Assembly (NCBI GenBank): GCA_020718125.1 | Contig: DYDC01000068.1 | Span: 1-10,776, forward strand | Direction of reading: 5' to 3' | DNA length: 10,776 nt | Source of the DNA: Methylacidiphilum sp. | Lineage (GTDB): Bacteria > Verrucomicrobiota > Verrucomicrobiia > CAIQCK01 | Part shown: in pieces, positions 1-6,600 of the stretch | Numbering within the stretch: position 1 is the stretch's first letter | How the letters are laid out: every line of letters starts with the position of its first letter | The notes under the pieces: generated by a model | The model's database searches: none | Seen by the model: the letters and a program-made list of their open reading frames with translations, nothing else | What the model was told of the DNA's origin: nothing | Program-made: the position numbers and the translations under genes

Positions 1-29
1 CCTTGGAAAAGGCGTCGGCCAATTAACAG

Positions 30-58
30 TTGCCAACGTGGCGCGGCTTTCACACAAT
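30..58 (+). promoter_or_regulatory. Possible sigma70-type promoter for the DUF4013-like gene
   Basis: TTGCCA (30-35) and CACAAT (53-58) are separated by 17 nt, matching 5/6 and 4/6 of the sigma70 consensus boxes. Transcription would begin near 65, only about 4 nt before the ATG at 69, so the mRNA would be nearly leaderless. This fits the absence of a Shine-Dalgarno site. It is a sequence match only. Confidence 0.3.
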
Positions 59-68
59 TCGCCCCCTC

Positions 69-737
69 ATGCAGAACGCAGAACGATTTGGCGACCTCAA
101 GCGCGCGTTTGCCGCTGTGACGCGCGACCGCGGCTGGTGGTGGAAGGTGCTCCTGGGCGGCTATCTCCTGTTCTTCCCGCTGACATTCCTGGTGCCGCTG
201 GGCTTCACGATGGAGGTGCTCCGGCGCGCCAAGAACGACCCTGCCAACTTCATCCTGCCCAGTTTCGCCTTCCGCCACTGGTGGCGTTACGCCCAGGAAG
301 GCGCCGCCAAGCTGGTCATCGCCTTCGGCACGCTCATCGTGCCCGTCCTGCTCTGGTGCGCGTTCTCGTGGGCCGTGGCGATGGTCGTCCGCTTCCCCGG
401 CGCGGAGGACTGGAGTTTCTTCTTCTCGACGCTGCTGCCGTTTGCCGGGCCGGCCATGCTCTTCTTCACACTGCCATTCTGCGCCGTGGGCTGCTGCCGT
501 TACCTCGACACGGGCCGCATCTCGGTCGTGTTCAACTACCCGCTGGCCCTGCGCATCTACCGCGCGGGCTTCGCGGATTTTTCGCTCGGCGCGATCTTCC
601 TGATCGGCATGAACACCATCGGTCAGACCTGGCTGGTGTTCCTGCCGTGCTTCATTTTCTTCGGCCTCTGCCTCGTGGACAACTGGTTCGCCCCCATTTA
701 CAACGAAGCCGCCCGCAAAGCCCGCGCGCCGCAGTAA
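69..737 (+). CDS. DUF4013-like multi-pass membrane protein
   Basis: This predicted inner-membrane protein of 222 residues has no assigned reaction. An N-terminal amphipathic stretch is followed by a WWWKVLLGGYLLFFP segment (about 23-37) and a TMEVLRRA motif (48-55). That pattern, a short WWK-x-LLxGG segment and then a 'xVLRR' turn, is what I associate with DUF4013 proteins. Further hydrophobic segments lie near 81-107, 118-142 and 172-202, giving about four to five membrane passes. I chose ATG at 69 rather than the in-frame TTG at 30. The TTG would add 13 unremarkable residues and lies inside a plausible -35 box, and no Shine-Dalgarno supports either start. The gene ends only 3 nt from the stop of the convergent lemA-like gene, so the two transcripts may overlap. 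The family assignment is from memory of the motif pattern; that this is a real coding membrane protein is much more certain. Confidence 0.8.
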   Translation: MQNAERFGDLKRAFAAVTRDRGWWWKVLLGGYLLFFPLTFLVPLGFTMEVLRRAKNDPANFILPSFAFRHWWRYAQEGAAKLVIAFGTLIVPVLLWCAFSWAVAMVVRFPGAEDWSFFFSTLLPFAGPAMLFFTLPFCAVGCCRYLDTGRISVVFNYPLALRIYRAGFADFSLGAIFLIGMNTIGQTWLVFLPCFIFFGLCLVDNWFAPIYNEAARKARAPQ

Positions 738-740
738 CCC

Positions 741-1223
741 TCACACGAGCGCGAACGGTTCCCGCGGCTCGTAGCCGACCAGACGCGCCAGCCGCGGCGC
801 GCCGCCGACCGCCTCGTTGTAATCGCCCACGCGCGCGTTGTAATCCTCCACCGCCCGCACCACCGCCTCCCACGCCCCCGGCAACGCCGCCGCCGCCTGG
901 TCAAACCGCTCGTCGCCGCCGAGCAGCAGCGCATCGTGCAACGCCTCGCTCAACCGCCCCTCCACGCTCGCCTTCATCGCCGTGCCGGAAACGAACTCGG
1001 CCTGCTTCAACACATCCTGCAGCCTCCGCAACGCCTCCGAATCCGGCATCGCGCTGCCCGCCACGACCCGCGCCGCCAGCGCGTGCCGTTTGTCCATGCA
1101 CGCCCGCACCCGGCTCCAGCCGGCCCGGACGCGCTGGTCGTAGCCCCGCAGCAACCGGCGCGTCAGCAGCGCAAACACGCCGACCACGATCAACGGGAGC
1201 GCAAGAATAGCGATGATTGTCAC
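741..1223 (-). CDS. LemA-like protein (divergent, 160 aa)
   Basis: This is a small membrane-anchored protein of the LemA type, whose molecular role is unknown. Residues 2-20 form a single N-terminal hydrophobic anchor. The soluble part is helical and keeps LemA hallmarks: a GYDQRVRAGWSRVR helix (27-40), MDKRHALAARVVAG (43-56, the 'KRRxLIPNLV' position), and a C-terminal YNARVGDYNEAV (128-139) followed by VGYEPREPF (149-157). The last matches the family ending 'YN-x-x-V-x-x-YN...FG-x-x-PxxFF'. At 160 residues it is shorter than typical LemA (about 180-200). Translation starts at GTG (1223-1221), whose last bases overlap the TGA of the upstream DJ-1-like gene (GTGA, 4 nt). This implies a shared transcript and coupled translation. 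Its stop is 3 nt from that of the convergent membrane gene. Confidence 0.78.
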   Translation of the reverse strand: MTIIAILALPLIVVGVFALLTRRLLRGYDQRVRAGWSRVRACMDKRHALAARVVAGSAMPDSEALRRLQDVLKQAEFVSGTAMKASVEGRLSEALHDALLLGGDERFDQAAAALPGAWEAVVRAVEDYNARVGDYNEAVGGAPRLARLVGYEPREPFALV

Positions 1224-1777
1224 AGGCGGGCGATGACTCCTTCGTTGACCTCCGCGGCCTTCTCCTTGCCGCAGAGCAGCTCGGCCAGCTTGAACGCGAA
1301 CTCCATCGCCGTGCCGGCCGACTGGCTCGTCACCACCGGCCCGTCCACCACCACGCGCTCATTGACAACCGCGCCGGCCTCCAGCGTGCCGCGCACGCCC
1401 GGATGCGACGTCGCGCGGCGGCCTTGCAGCACGCCGTAAGCGGACAACACCGTCGGCGCGGCGCAGATGGCGCTGGTGAACTTGCCCCGCGCGCGCAGCC
1501 GCGCGATCAGCGTCTTCACCCGCGCGTCGGCACGGAGATTCGTCGTGCCAGGCTGGCCGCCCGGCAGCACGATCATGTCGAACTCATCCGCGCGCGCCAT
1601 CGCGTCATCCAGCGCGCAGTCGGGCACGTGCTTCGTCTTGCGCGAAGCCTCGATGACGCCGGGCTGCGTGCCGGCCACCGTCACCTCGACGCCGGCGCGC
1701 CGGAGGATGTCAATCACAGTGATCGCCTCGATCTCCTCGAAGCCCGGCGCGAGGGGAACCAATACTTTCTTCGCCAT
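1220..1777 (-). CDS. DJ-1/PfpI family protein (YajL/DJ-1-like)
   Basis: This cytosolic protein of 185 residues has the DJ-1/PfpI class-I glutamine-amidotransferase-like fold. Members act as redox- or carbonyl-stress proteins, with reported chaperone, glyoxalase-like and disputed deglycase activities. The whole DJ-1 pattern is visible: PGFEEIEAITVIDILRRAG (11-29) with the conserved Glu at 14/15, a D-M-I-V-LPGG strand and loop (67-74), the nucleophile elbow AICAAPTVL (103-111) with Cys105, SHPGV (124-128) with His125, and the SQSAGTAMEFA end motif (151-161). Its length matches DJ-1/YajL (about 190), so it is complete. It starts at ATG, 1777 reading leftwards, with no clear Shine-Dalgarno. It is the first gene of a two-gene operon with the lemA-like gene and overlaps it by 4 nt. 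The enzymatic activity cannot be read from the sequence. Confidence 0.93.
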   Translation of the reverse strand: MAKKVLVPLAPGFEEIEAITVIDILRRAGVEVTVAGTQPGVIEASRKTKHVPDCALDDAMARADEFDMIVLPGGQPGTTNLRADARVKTLIARLRARGKFTSAICAAPTVLSAYGVLQGRRATSHPGVRGTLEAGAVVNERVVVDGPVVTSQSAGTAMEFAFKLAELLCGKEKAAEVNEGVIARL

Positions 1778-1808
1778 GACCAGCGTGTAGCACGCCTCGC
1801 CGCCGCTT

Positions 1809-2201
1809 TCAACGCTGGGGCGAAGAAGGCGACCTGAGCCACTCCAGGCTGACGCGGCGAATGCGGAGGCGGTTGAGGCCGCCCGCCTTTTTGTCGCCCG
1901 CGCCGGTCTTCACCGCCACCTCCGCGCGGCCGTCGCCGTCGAGGTCATACACAACGCTGGGCGAATACCAGATGCCCTGCTCGATGGCCCAGCCGAGGTC
2001 GTAACGCCACAGGAACTTCCCGTCATGGCGGTAGGCCTCCAGCTTGTAGCTGCCGGGGCTGGGCTTCCAGTATTTCTCGTGGGGATCCACGTTCGCGTGC
2101 GGCTGTTTGAGGACGAAGTCGAGCTTCCCGTCGCCATCCATGTCGGCGATGCCGGCTTTCTGGAACGTGTGGTCGCCGTTCGGAAGTGGGCTGTTTGACA
2201 T
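1809..2201 (-). pseudogene. Remnant of a rhamnogalacturonan lyase (PL11-type, FG-GAP region)
   Basis: This is a 130-codon fragment. Residues 14-103 resemble the central beta-propeller of family-11 rhamnogalacturonan lyases, secreted pectin-degrading enzymes usually around 600 residues long. It has two calcium-type loops, DMDGDGKLDF (20-29) and DLDGDGRAEV (86-95), and between them NVDPHEKYWKPSPGSYKLEA, YRHDGKFLWRYDLGW and EQGIWYSP, wording I recognise from YesW/YesX-like proteins. A stop codon about 50 nt upstream closes the frame, and the N-terminal and C-terminal portions of the enzyme are missing. After GDKKAGG (103-108) the match ends, and a short unrelated-looking tail (LNRLRIRRVSLEW...) runs to a stop that lies inside a repeated 13-nt word also present near 10666. 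The piece is certainly too short to be an active lyase. The ATG at 2201 is only the first in-frame one and is probably not a true start. Confidence 0.72.
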
Positions 2202-2223
2202 CTCCGGGCCGAATCCTGATAAT
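2195..2223 (+). promoter_or_regulatory. Near-consensus sigma70-type promoter for the 2240 gene
   Basis: A perfect TTGACA (2195-2200) is followed after exactly 17 nt by GATAAT (2218-2223), 11 of 12 consensus positions. The start point would be near 2230, about 10 nt before the ATG at 2240. The promoter overlaps the 5' end of the lyase remnant on the other strand and rules out the in-frame ATG at 2222, which falls inside the -10 box. Confidence 0.6.
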
Positions 2224-2239
2224 GCCCGGCACAGATTTT

Positions 2240-2569
2240 ATGACCAAGCAAACCAAACTGAATGCAATCATCGCGGGGAACCAGATTCCTAACCGCTACC
2301 GGGAGGTCATCCACACCCACGACCTCACCTGCACCTTTTCCTGCGCCGTCGGCAAACGCTCCGGCGGGACGCTGCACATCACCTCTTCCAACGTGGACCC
2401 CAAGGCGTTCCACGACACCGAGCGCAACGCCATCCTCCGGGGCGACCGCGATGTCGTCATCGCGCGGGGCATCGCCACTTTCATCTACCGCCTCATCCAC
2501 AAGACCACCTCCGCCCGCGTCTATCGCATCGCCTCCCACTCCGCGGACTTCACGCAGGGGAAATTCTGA
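2240..2569 (+). CDS. Hypothetical protein, 109 aa, family not recognised
   Basis: I do not recognise this protein. It is small, soluble and basic, with no signal peptide or membrane segment. It starts MTKQTKLNAIIAGNQIPNRY; the middle has two cysteines (C31, C35) in a DLTCTFSCAVGKRSGG stretch (28-43), then ERNAILRGDRDVVIARG (61-77) and a FIYRLIHKTT strand-like region (81-90), ending SADFTQGKF. It looks coding rather than a shadow: it has its own excellent promoter, no competing frame, and a composition like an ordinary alpha/beta protein. ATG at 2240 is preferred over ATGs at 2186 and 2222 because both lie within or upstream of the promoter. There is no Shine-Dalgarno, and the predicted leader is about 10 nt. 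It is divergent from the lyase remnant and followed by repeats, so it is probably monocistronic. Confidence 0.62.
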   Translation: MTKQTKLNAIIAGNQIPNRYREVIHTHDLTCTFSCAVGKRSGGTLHITSSNVDPKAFHDTERNAILRGDRDVVIARGIATFIYRLIHKTTSARVYRIASHSADFTQGKF

Positions 2570-2592
2570 GTCGCGACAATGCGGCTGGTTTT

Positions 2593-2741
2593 GGGGAGCG
2601 CACGCGCCTCGCGTGCCGCCATCGGCGCCTCGCCGATGGCCCGCCGTTGTTATGGGGCGCACCGTCAGGTTCGGCGTTGCAGAAGCCAGAACGTGTTCGG
2701 CGAGGGCGCCGAACACCGCACGCGAGGCGCGTGCGCTCCCC
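2593..2741. repeat. Inverted-arm palindromic element (GGGGAGCGCACGCGCC type)
   Basis: Two perfect 23-bp inverted arms lie at 2593-2615 and 2719-2741 (the core reads GAGCGCACGCGCCTCGCGTG). Between them are two self-contained hairpins: GCCATCGGCG/CGCCGATGGC (2618-2627 with 2631-2640, 3-nt loop) and GTTCGGCG/CGCCGAAC (2695-2702 with 2707-2714, 4-nt loop). I see no flanking target-site duplication and no coding capacity. The form is that of a small MITE/REPIN-like intergenic element. Confidence 0.7.
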
Positions 2742-2921
2742 CGCTCCAGCTTGACGCAGTCCTCTGCCATCTCCGTCAATGGCCCGCCGTTGTTATGGGG
2801 CGCACCGTCAGGTTCGGCGTTGCAGAAGCCAGAACGTGTTCGGCGAGGGCGCCGAACACCGCACGCGAGGCGCGTGCGCTCCCCCGCTCCAGCTTGACGC
2901 AGTCCTCTGCCATCTCCGTCA
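2636..2921. repeat. Perfect 143-bp direct tandem duplication
   Basis: Bases 2636-2778 and 2779-2921 are identical over all 143 positions by direct reading and abut with no spacer. Each unit begins ATGGCCCGCCGTTG and ends CTGCCATCTCCGTCA, and contains the 8-bp GTTCGGCG hairpin plus the right inverted arm described for 2593-2741. The second copy of that arm is at 2862-2884. Because 143 is not a multiple of 3, the unit would not preserve any reading frame. Confidence 0.95.
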
Positions 2922-2960
2922 GGAGCGCCATGTTTGTAGCATCGCGGCATCGAAAACCGC

Positions 2961-3084
2961 CAAGCTCCGCTAGGAGCGGCACGTCGCTGCTGCGGGCGCG
3001 ATTGGCCCCGCCCATGTCGCTCCGATGGAGCTTCTGTGGGCGCGAATGCGGCGGCTATAAACAGGACGCTCCTAGTGGAGCTTG
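2961..3084. repeat. Cluster of AAGCTCC-TAGGAGCGG dyad repeats (three copies)
   Basis: Three short dyads lie here: CAAGCTCCGCTAGGAGCG (2961-2978, forward), CATGTCGCTCCGATGGAGCTT (3013-3033, inverted) and CGCTCCTAGTGGAGCTTG (3067-3084, inverted). The first and last are inverted copies with one mismatch in 18. A half-site, AGGAGCGCCATGTTTGTAG, lies just upstream at 2921-2939. The same family recurs at 7345-7510. The forward-then-inverted order gives a REPIN-like long hairpin. No poly-T tract follows, so they are not standard intrinsic terminators. Confidence 0.8.
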
Positions 3085-3267
3085 CGGTTTCCAAACCGCA
3101 CCGGATGAACGCGAGACGCGACGTTCGCGGAAATCATTCTGGACAGAGGAAAGGCCGAAGTTCAGAGTCCGTGGGGTCGCCCCGCGAGACTCCAAATAGG
3201 TTGCTGAACACTTGGTCGTTGGGTAGTCAGAGCAGGGCTGCGCTGAGCTCGGAGAAAGGAGAAATCT
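3085..3267. other. Intergenic stretch with one weak hairpin
   Basis: No convincing gene is seen between the dyad cluster and the lipoprotein gene. A compound hairpin can be drawn at 3165-3192: GAGTC pairs with GACTC, and inside it GGGG (3173-3176) pairs with CCCC (3180-3183). The composition becomes less GC-rich towards 3270. I found no good promoter boxes for the downstream lipoprotein. Confidence 0.4.
3255..3261 (+). promoter_or_regulatory. Strong Shine-Dalgarno (AAAGGAG)
   Basis: AAAGGAG sits 6 nt before the ATG at 3268, the clearest ribosome binding site in the window. It fixes the start of the lipoprotein gene and shows that this gene was once, or still is, translated. Confidence 0.75.
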
Positions 3268-3620
3268 ATGGTCGCCTGCTTGACGAGAACCCCCATAAGG
3301 TCGCTTGTTGTCCTGGCTGCTAGTCTCTGTGTGCTTCTCTTGGCTTGCAGCGACCACAATGCGCGGCTTAGGTCAGCAGCGGAAGCCCTCTCGAAGTGTG
3401 CTGATGAGTGCCTTTACGACGTTCGTGACCGGCATCTTACGTGGGAGACCTCGTCGAATTGCGCGGCCTTGGGGTGCTGGCAAAGGAATACACTGAGGCG
3501 GGTGGGTTCCAGCATGAGCCGGCGGAAATCAGGCTTATCGCTGAGAGGGCAAGGGTCAGTGCTTGGATGGCACGCGCCATCTCGCTGGCCAATGGCAGGC
3601 CCCTGTCGGTCTGGTAGAAC
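3268..3620 (+). pseudogene. Small lipoprotein gene, apparently frameshifted near 3429-3441
   Basis: The first frame starts at ATG 3268 with an excellent ribosome binding site. It encodes a lipoprotein signal: basic start, hydrophobic LVVLAASLCVLLLAC with lipobox LLAC (the Cys is about residue 27) and then SDHNARLRSAAEALSKCADECLYDVRDRHLT. Around 3441 this frame loses protein-like character (W, R, S and C-rich to its stop at 3678). The frame one base over, open from 3429 to the TAG at 3618-3620, reads convincingly: VGDLVELRGLGVLAKEYTEA, then GGFQHEPAEIRLIAERARVS and AWMARAISLANGRPLSVW. Joining the two gives a protein of about 117 residues, matching a sensible small periplasmic lipoprotein. A one-base indel around 3429-3441 is the simplest explanation. 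I do not recognise the family. GC is lower here (about 53% in 3301-3360) than in the flanking genes, suggesting a different origin. Sequencing error cannot be excluded. Confidence 0.6.
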
Positions 3621-3627
3621 GAAAAGT

Positions 3628-3656
3628 TTGCCAACGGTCGCGGCATCTGCAAAAAT
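3628..3656 (+). promoter_or_regulatory. Possible sigma70-type promoter for the iorAB fusion
   Basis: TTGCCA (3628-3633) and AAAAAT (3651-3656) are 17 nt apart, matching 5/6 and 4/6 of the consensus boxes. The start point would fall near 3663, about 5 nt before the ATG at 3668, which again implies an almost leaderless mRNA. It is a sequence match only, supported by the lack of a Shine-Dalgarno at this gene. Confidence 0.35.
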
Positions 3657-3667
3657 CTGTCGCAGGC

Positions 3668-6600
3668 ATGAAGGTTGACCCTCGATTTGTCCGGGCTGAA
3701 GGCTTGGAAGTCTATACGGGCAACGAACTCCTGGCGAAAGGCTGCCTGGAGGTCGAGGGGGGCACCCATCTCTGGACGGGCTATCCCGGCTCGCCCATCG
3801 CGGGGTTTTTCGACACGGCGGAGGAGATCCAGGAGCTGCTGCGCGAGCACGGCGTCCGGGCCGCGATGGCCAACAACGAGGCGCACTCGGTGGCGATGGT
3901 CAACGGCTCGCAAATGACGGGCCTGCGGGCGGTGACGGCGTTCAAGAGCGTCGGCCTGCACGTGGCGAGCGATTCGCTCGCGCTCGGCAATCTCGCCGGG
4001 GCGCACCGGGACGGCGGCGCGGTGGTCATCATCGGCGACGACCCGTGGATTGACTCGACGCAGGTGTCGGCGGATTCGCGGTTCCTGTGCAAGCATCTCT
4101 ACATGCCGGTGCTGGAGCCGGCCACGGCGCAGGAGTTGAAGGACTGGCTGGACCTGGCGTTCAAGCTCTCGCGCGAGGCGCAGCTCTACATCGGCTACAT
4201 CGTCACGACCAACCAGGCCGACGGCGGCGGCTCGGTGCGCGTGCGGCCGAACCAGTTCCCCGTCATCAACACGAAGAACCGCACGACGCTGGACACGTCG
4301 CGTCTGCGCGTCGAGGACCAGGTGCTGTTGCCGCCGCGGACGTGGCGCAAGGAGCAGGAGTTGCCGCCGCGGTTCGAGCGGCTCTGGCTGAGCGCGCGCC
4401 ATTACGGGGTGAACCAGATCGTTTCGCCGGGGCCGCATCCGCAGGACCGCTACGAGGTGGGGTTCGTCTCGTCGGGACAGGCTTCCACGTATCTGGAGCA
4501 CGCGCTGGACGACCTCGGCGTCAGCGGCCAGTTGCCGGTGCTGAAGCTGGGGCTGACCTACCCGCTCGATCCGGCGCTCATCGCGGAGTTTTCCAGGCTG
4601 GTGAAGAACATCGTCGTGGTCGAGGAGAAGCGCGGGTTCATCGAGGAGCAGATCGCGGCGATCCTGACCGACCGCGCGCAGCAGGACGCGGCGTTCGTCC
4701 GGCCCGCGCTGTGGGGCAAGCGGTTTCCGGAAGGTCAGGAAGGTTTCCCGCAGTCGCGCGGGCTGAACCCGTCGCTGGTGATCGAGAAGCTCGGCCCGCT
4801 GTTGCTGGCGATGCCCGACCCGGCGGTGCGCGTGGATGCCGCGCGCGTCGGGCGCGAGATGGACCTGTTGCGGCGGACGGCGGAGTTCGACATCAACATC
4901 ATCCCGCGCACGCCGACGTTCTGCCCCGGCTGCCCGCACCGAGATTCGGCCAGCGTGCTGGTGGAGGTGAAGAAGCAGTTCCGCGACGCGGCCTACATGC
5001 GGCGCGCGCACCGGCACGCGCCGGTGGACCTGGTGTTCCACGGCGACACGGGCTGCTACACGATGCTGATGTTCGAGCCGACCAAAGACCTCATGCACAA
5101 TTACAGTGGCATGGGTCTGGGCGGCGCGACGGGGGCGGGCATTGACCCGTTCATCACGAACAAGCAGGTCGTCTTCATGGGCGACTCGACGTTTTTCCAC
5201 AGCGGCGCGAGCGCCATCTCGAACTCGGTCAAGAACGGCCAGGACATCACCTACATCATCCTCGACAACGAGACGACGGCGATGACCGGCCACCAGACGA
5301 CGCCGGGCCTTGAAACCGGCCTGATGGGCGAGCGGACGTTCGCGCAGAGCATTGACCGCGTCGTCGAGGGCATCCTCTCCGGCAAACAGGGCCAGGCCCG
5401 CGTCGTCCGCGCCAACCCGGCCTGCCGCGAATCGTGGAAGACGCTGCTGGAGGAGACCATCCTCAAGCCCGGCGTGAAGGTGCTCATCGCCGACAAGGAA
5501 TGCGGCATCACCCACCACCGCCGCGAGGCGCGCGAGGAACGGCGGGTCATCAAGGAGAGGGGTTTCCTGCCGAAGAAGACGTTCATCAGCATCACGCCAG
5601 AGGTTTGCGAGCACTGCCTCGAATGCACGCTCGCCACCGGCTGCCCCGGCCTGACGCTCGCGGACACGCCGTTCGGCGTGAAGGTGCAGACCGACCTCAC
5701 GCTCTGCGTCGCCGACACGGCCTGCACGAAGATCAAGGCCTGCCCGTCGTTCGAGGAGATCACCGTCCATCGCGAGCACAAGCCGCCCTCGCGGCTCGAC
5801 AAGCTCGACCTCAGCAACATCCCGCGCCCAATCGTGCCGGTGCTCGACCGCGCCTGCCGCATCTACCTCGCGGGCGTCGGCGGCATGGGCATCGGCACGG
5901 CCACCGCCACGATGGTGCGCGCCGCTTACAAGCAAGGCCACGACGTGCTCTTCTGCGACAAGAAGGGCCTCGCCATCCGCAACGGCGGCGTTTATTCGCA
6001 ACTCACGTTCAAGCCGCGCGGCTCCAACCACACCTCGAACATCATCCCCTACGGCAAGGCCGACCTCATCCTCGGCGTGGACCTGCTCGAGGCGGTGCGC
6101 TCGCTCGACCCGAAGGTGCCGCAGCGCGTGGGCAGCCCGGATTACACGACGGCCATCGTCAACACGCACAAGACGCCGACGATTCTCGCGCTGCTGGGCC
6201 GTGATGACTTTGACACGGCCGCGATGGAGAATGTCATCCGCCGCTACACGAAGGGTGACGCCTACTTCAGCGCCAATGTCAGCGAGGTCAGCGAGCGGCT
6301 GTTCGGCACGCAGCTTTACGCCAACATCATCATGCTCGGCATCGCGTTCCAGCGCGGGCTGATCCCGCTCTCGCTGGAGAGCATCGAGTGGGCCATCACC
6401 AACACGATGGGCGCCGCCGCAACCGACAACCTCGAGGCGCTCCATGTCGGACGGAAGATGGTCGTCGCGCCCATCGCCGTCGCCGCCGCCGTGGCCGACC
6501 AGATTGTCACCGACGAGCGCACCGCGACGTTCGCCGAGGTTGTCGCCGAGAAAGCCGACATCCTCACGCGCACCAAGCGCCGCGGTCTGAAGCTGGCCGC

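Noticed and set aside
38..1210. 390-codon plus-strand frame overlapping the first three genes
   Set aside because: It is Arg/Pro/Ala-rich low-complexity sequence in the shadow of the DUF4013-like and lemA-like genes, both of which have recognisable family features.
2636..2921. CRISPR-like array
   Set aside because: There are only two long copies with no spacer between them and no cas gene. It is a simple tandem duplication.
2579..3199. Plus- and minus-strand open frames through the repeat zone (including a 394-codon minus frame at 1910-3094)
   Set aside because: They read through the tandem duplication and the dyads, giving duplicated peptides in a low-complexity context. No start signal is present, and the 143-bp period breaks the frame.
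3563..3667. Upstream in-frame ATG for the iorAB fusion
   Set aside because: The extra 35 residues are translated from the out-of-frame tail of the lipoprotein gene and from the candidate promoter, and do not resemble the family N-terminus.
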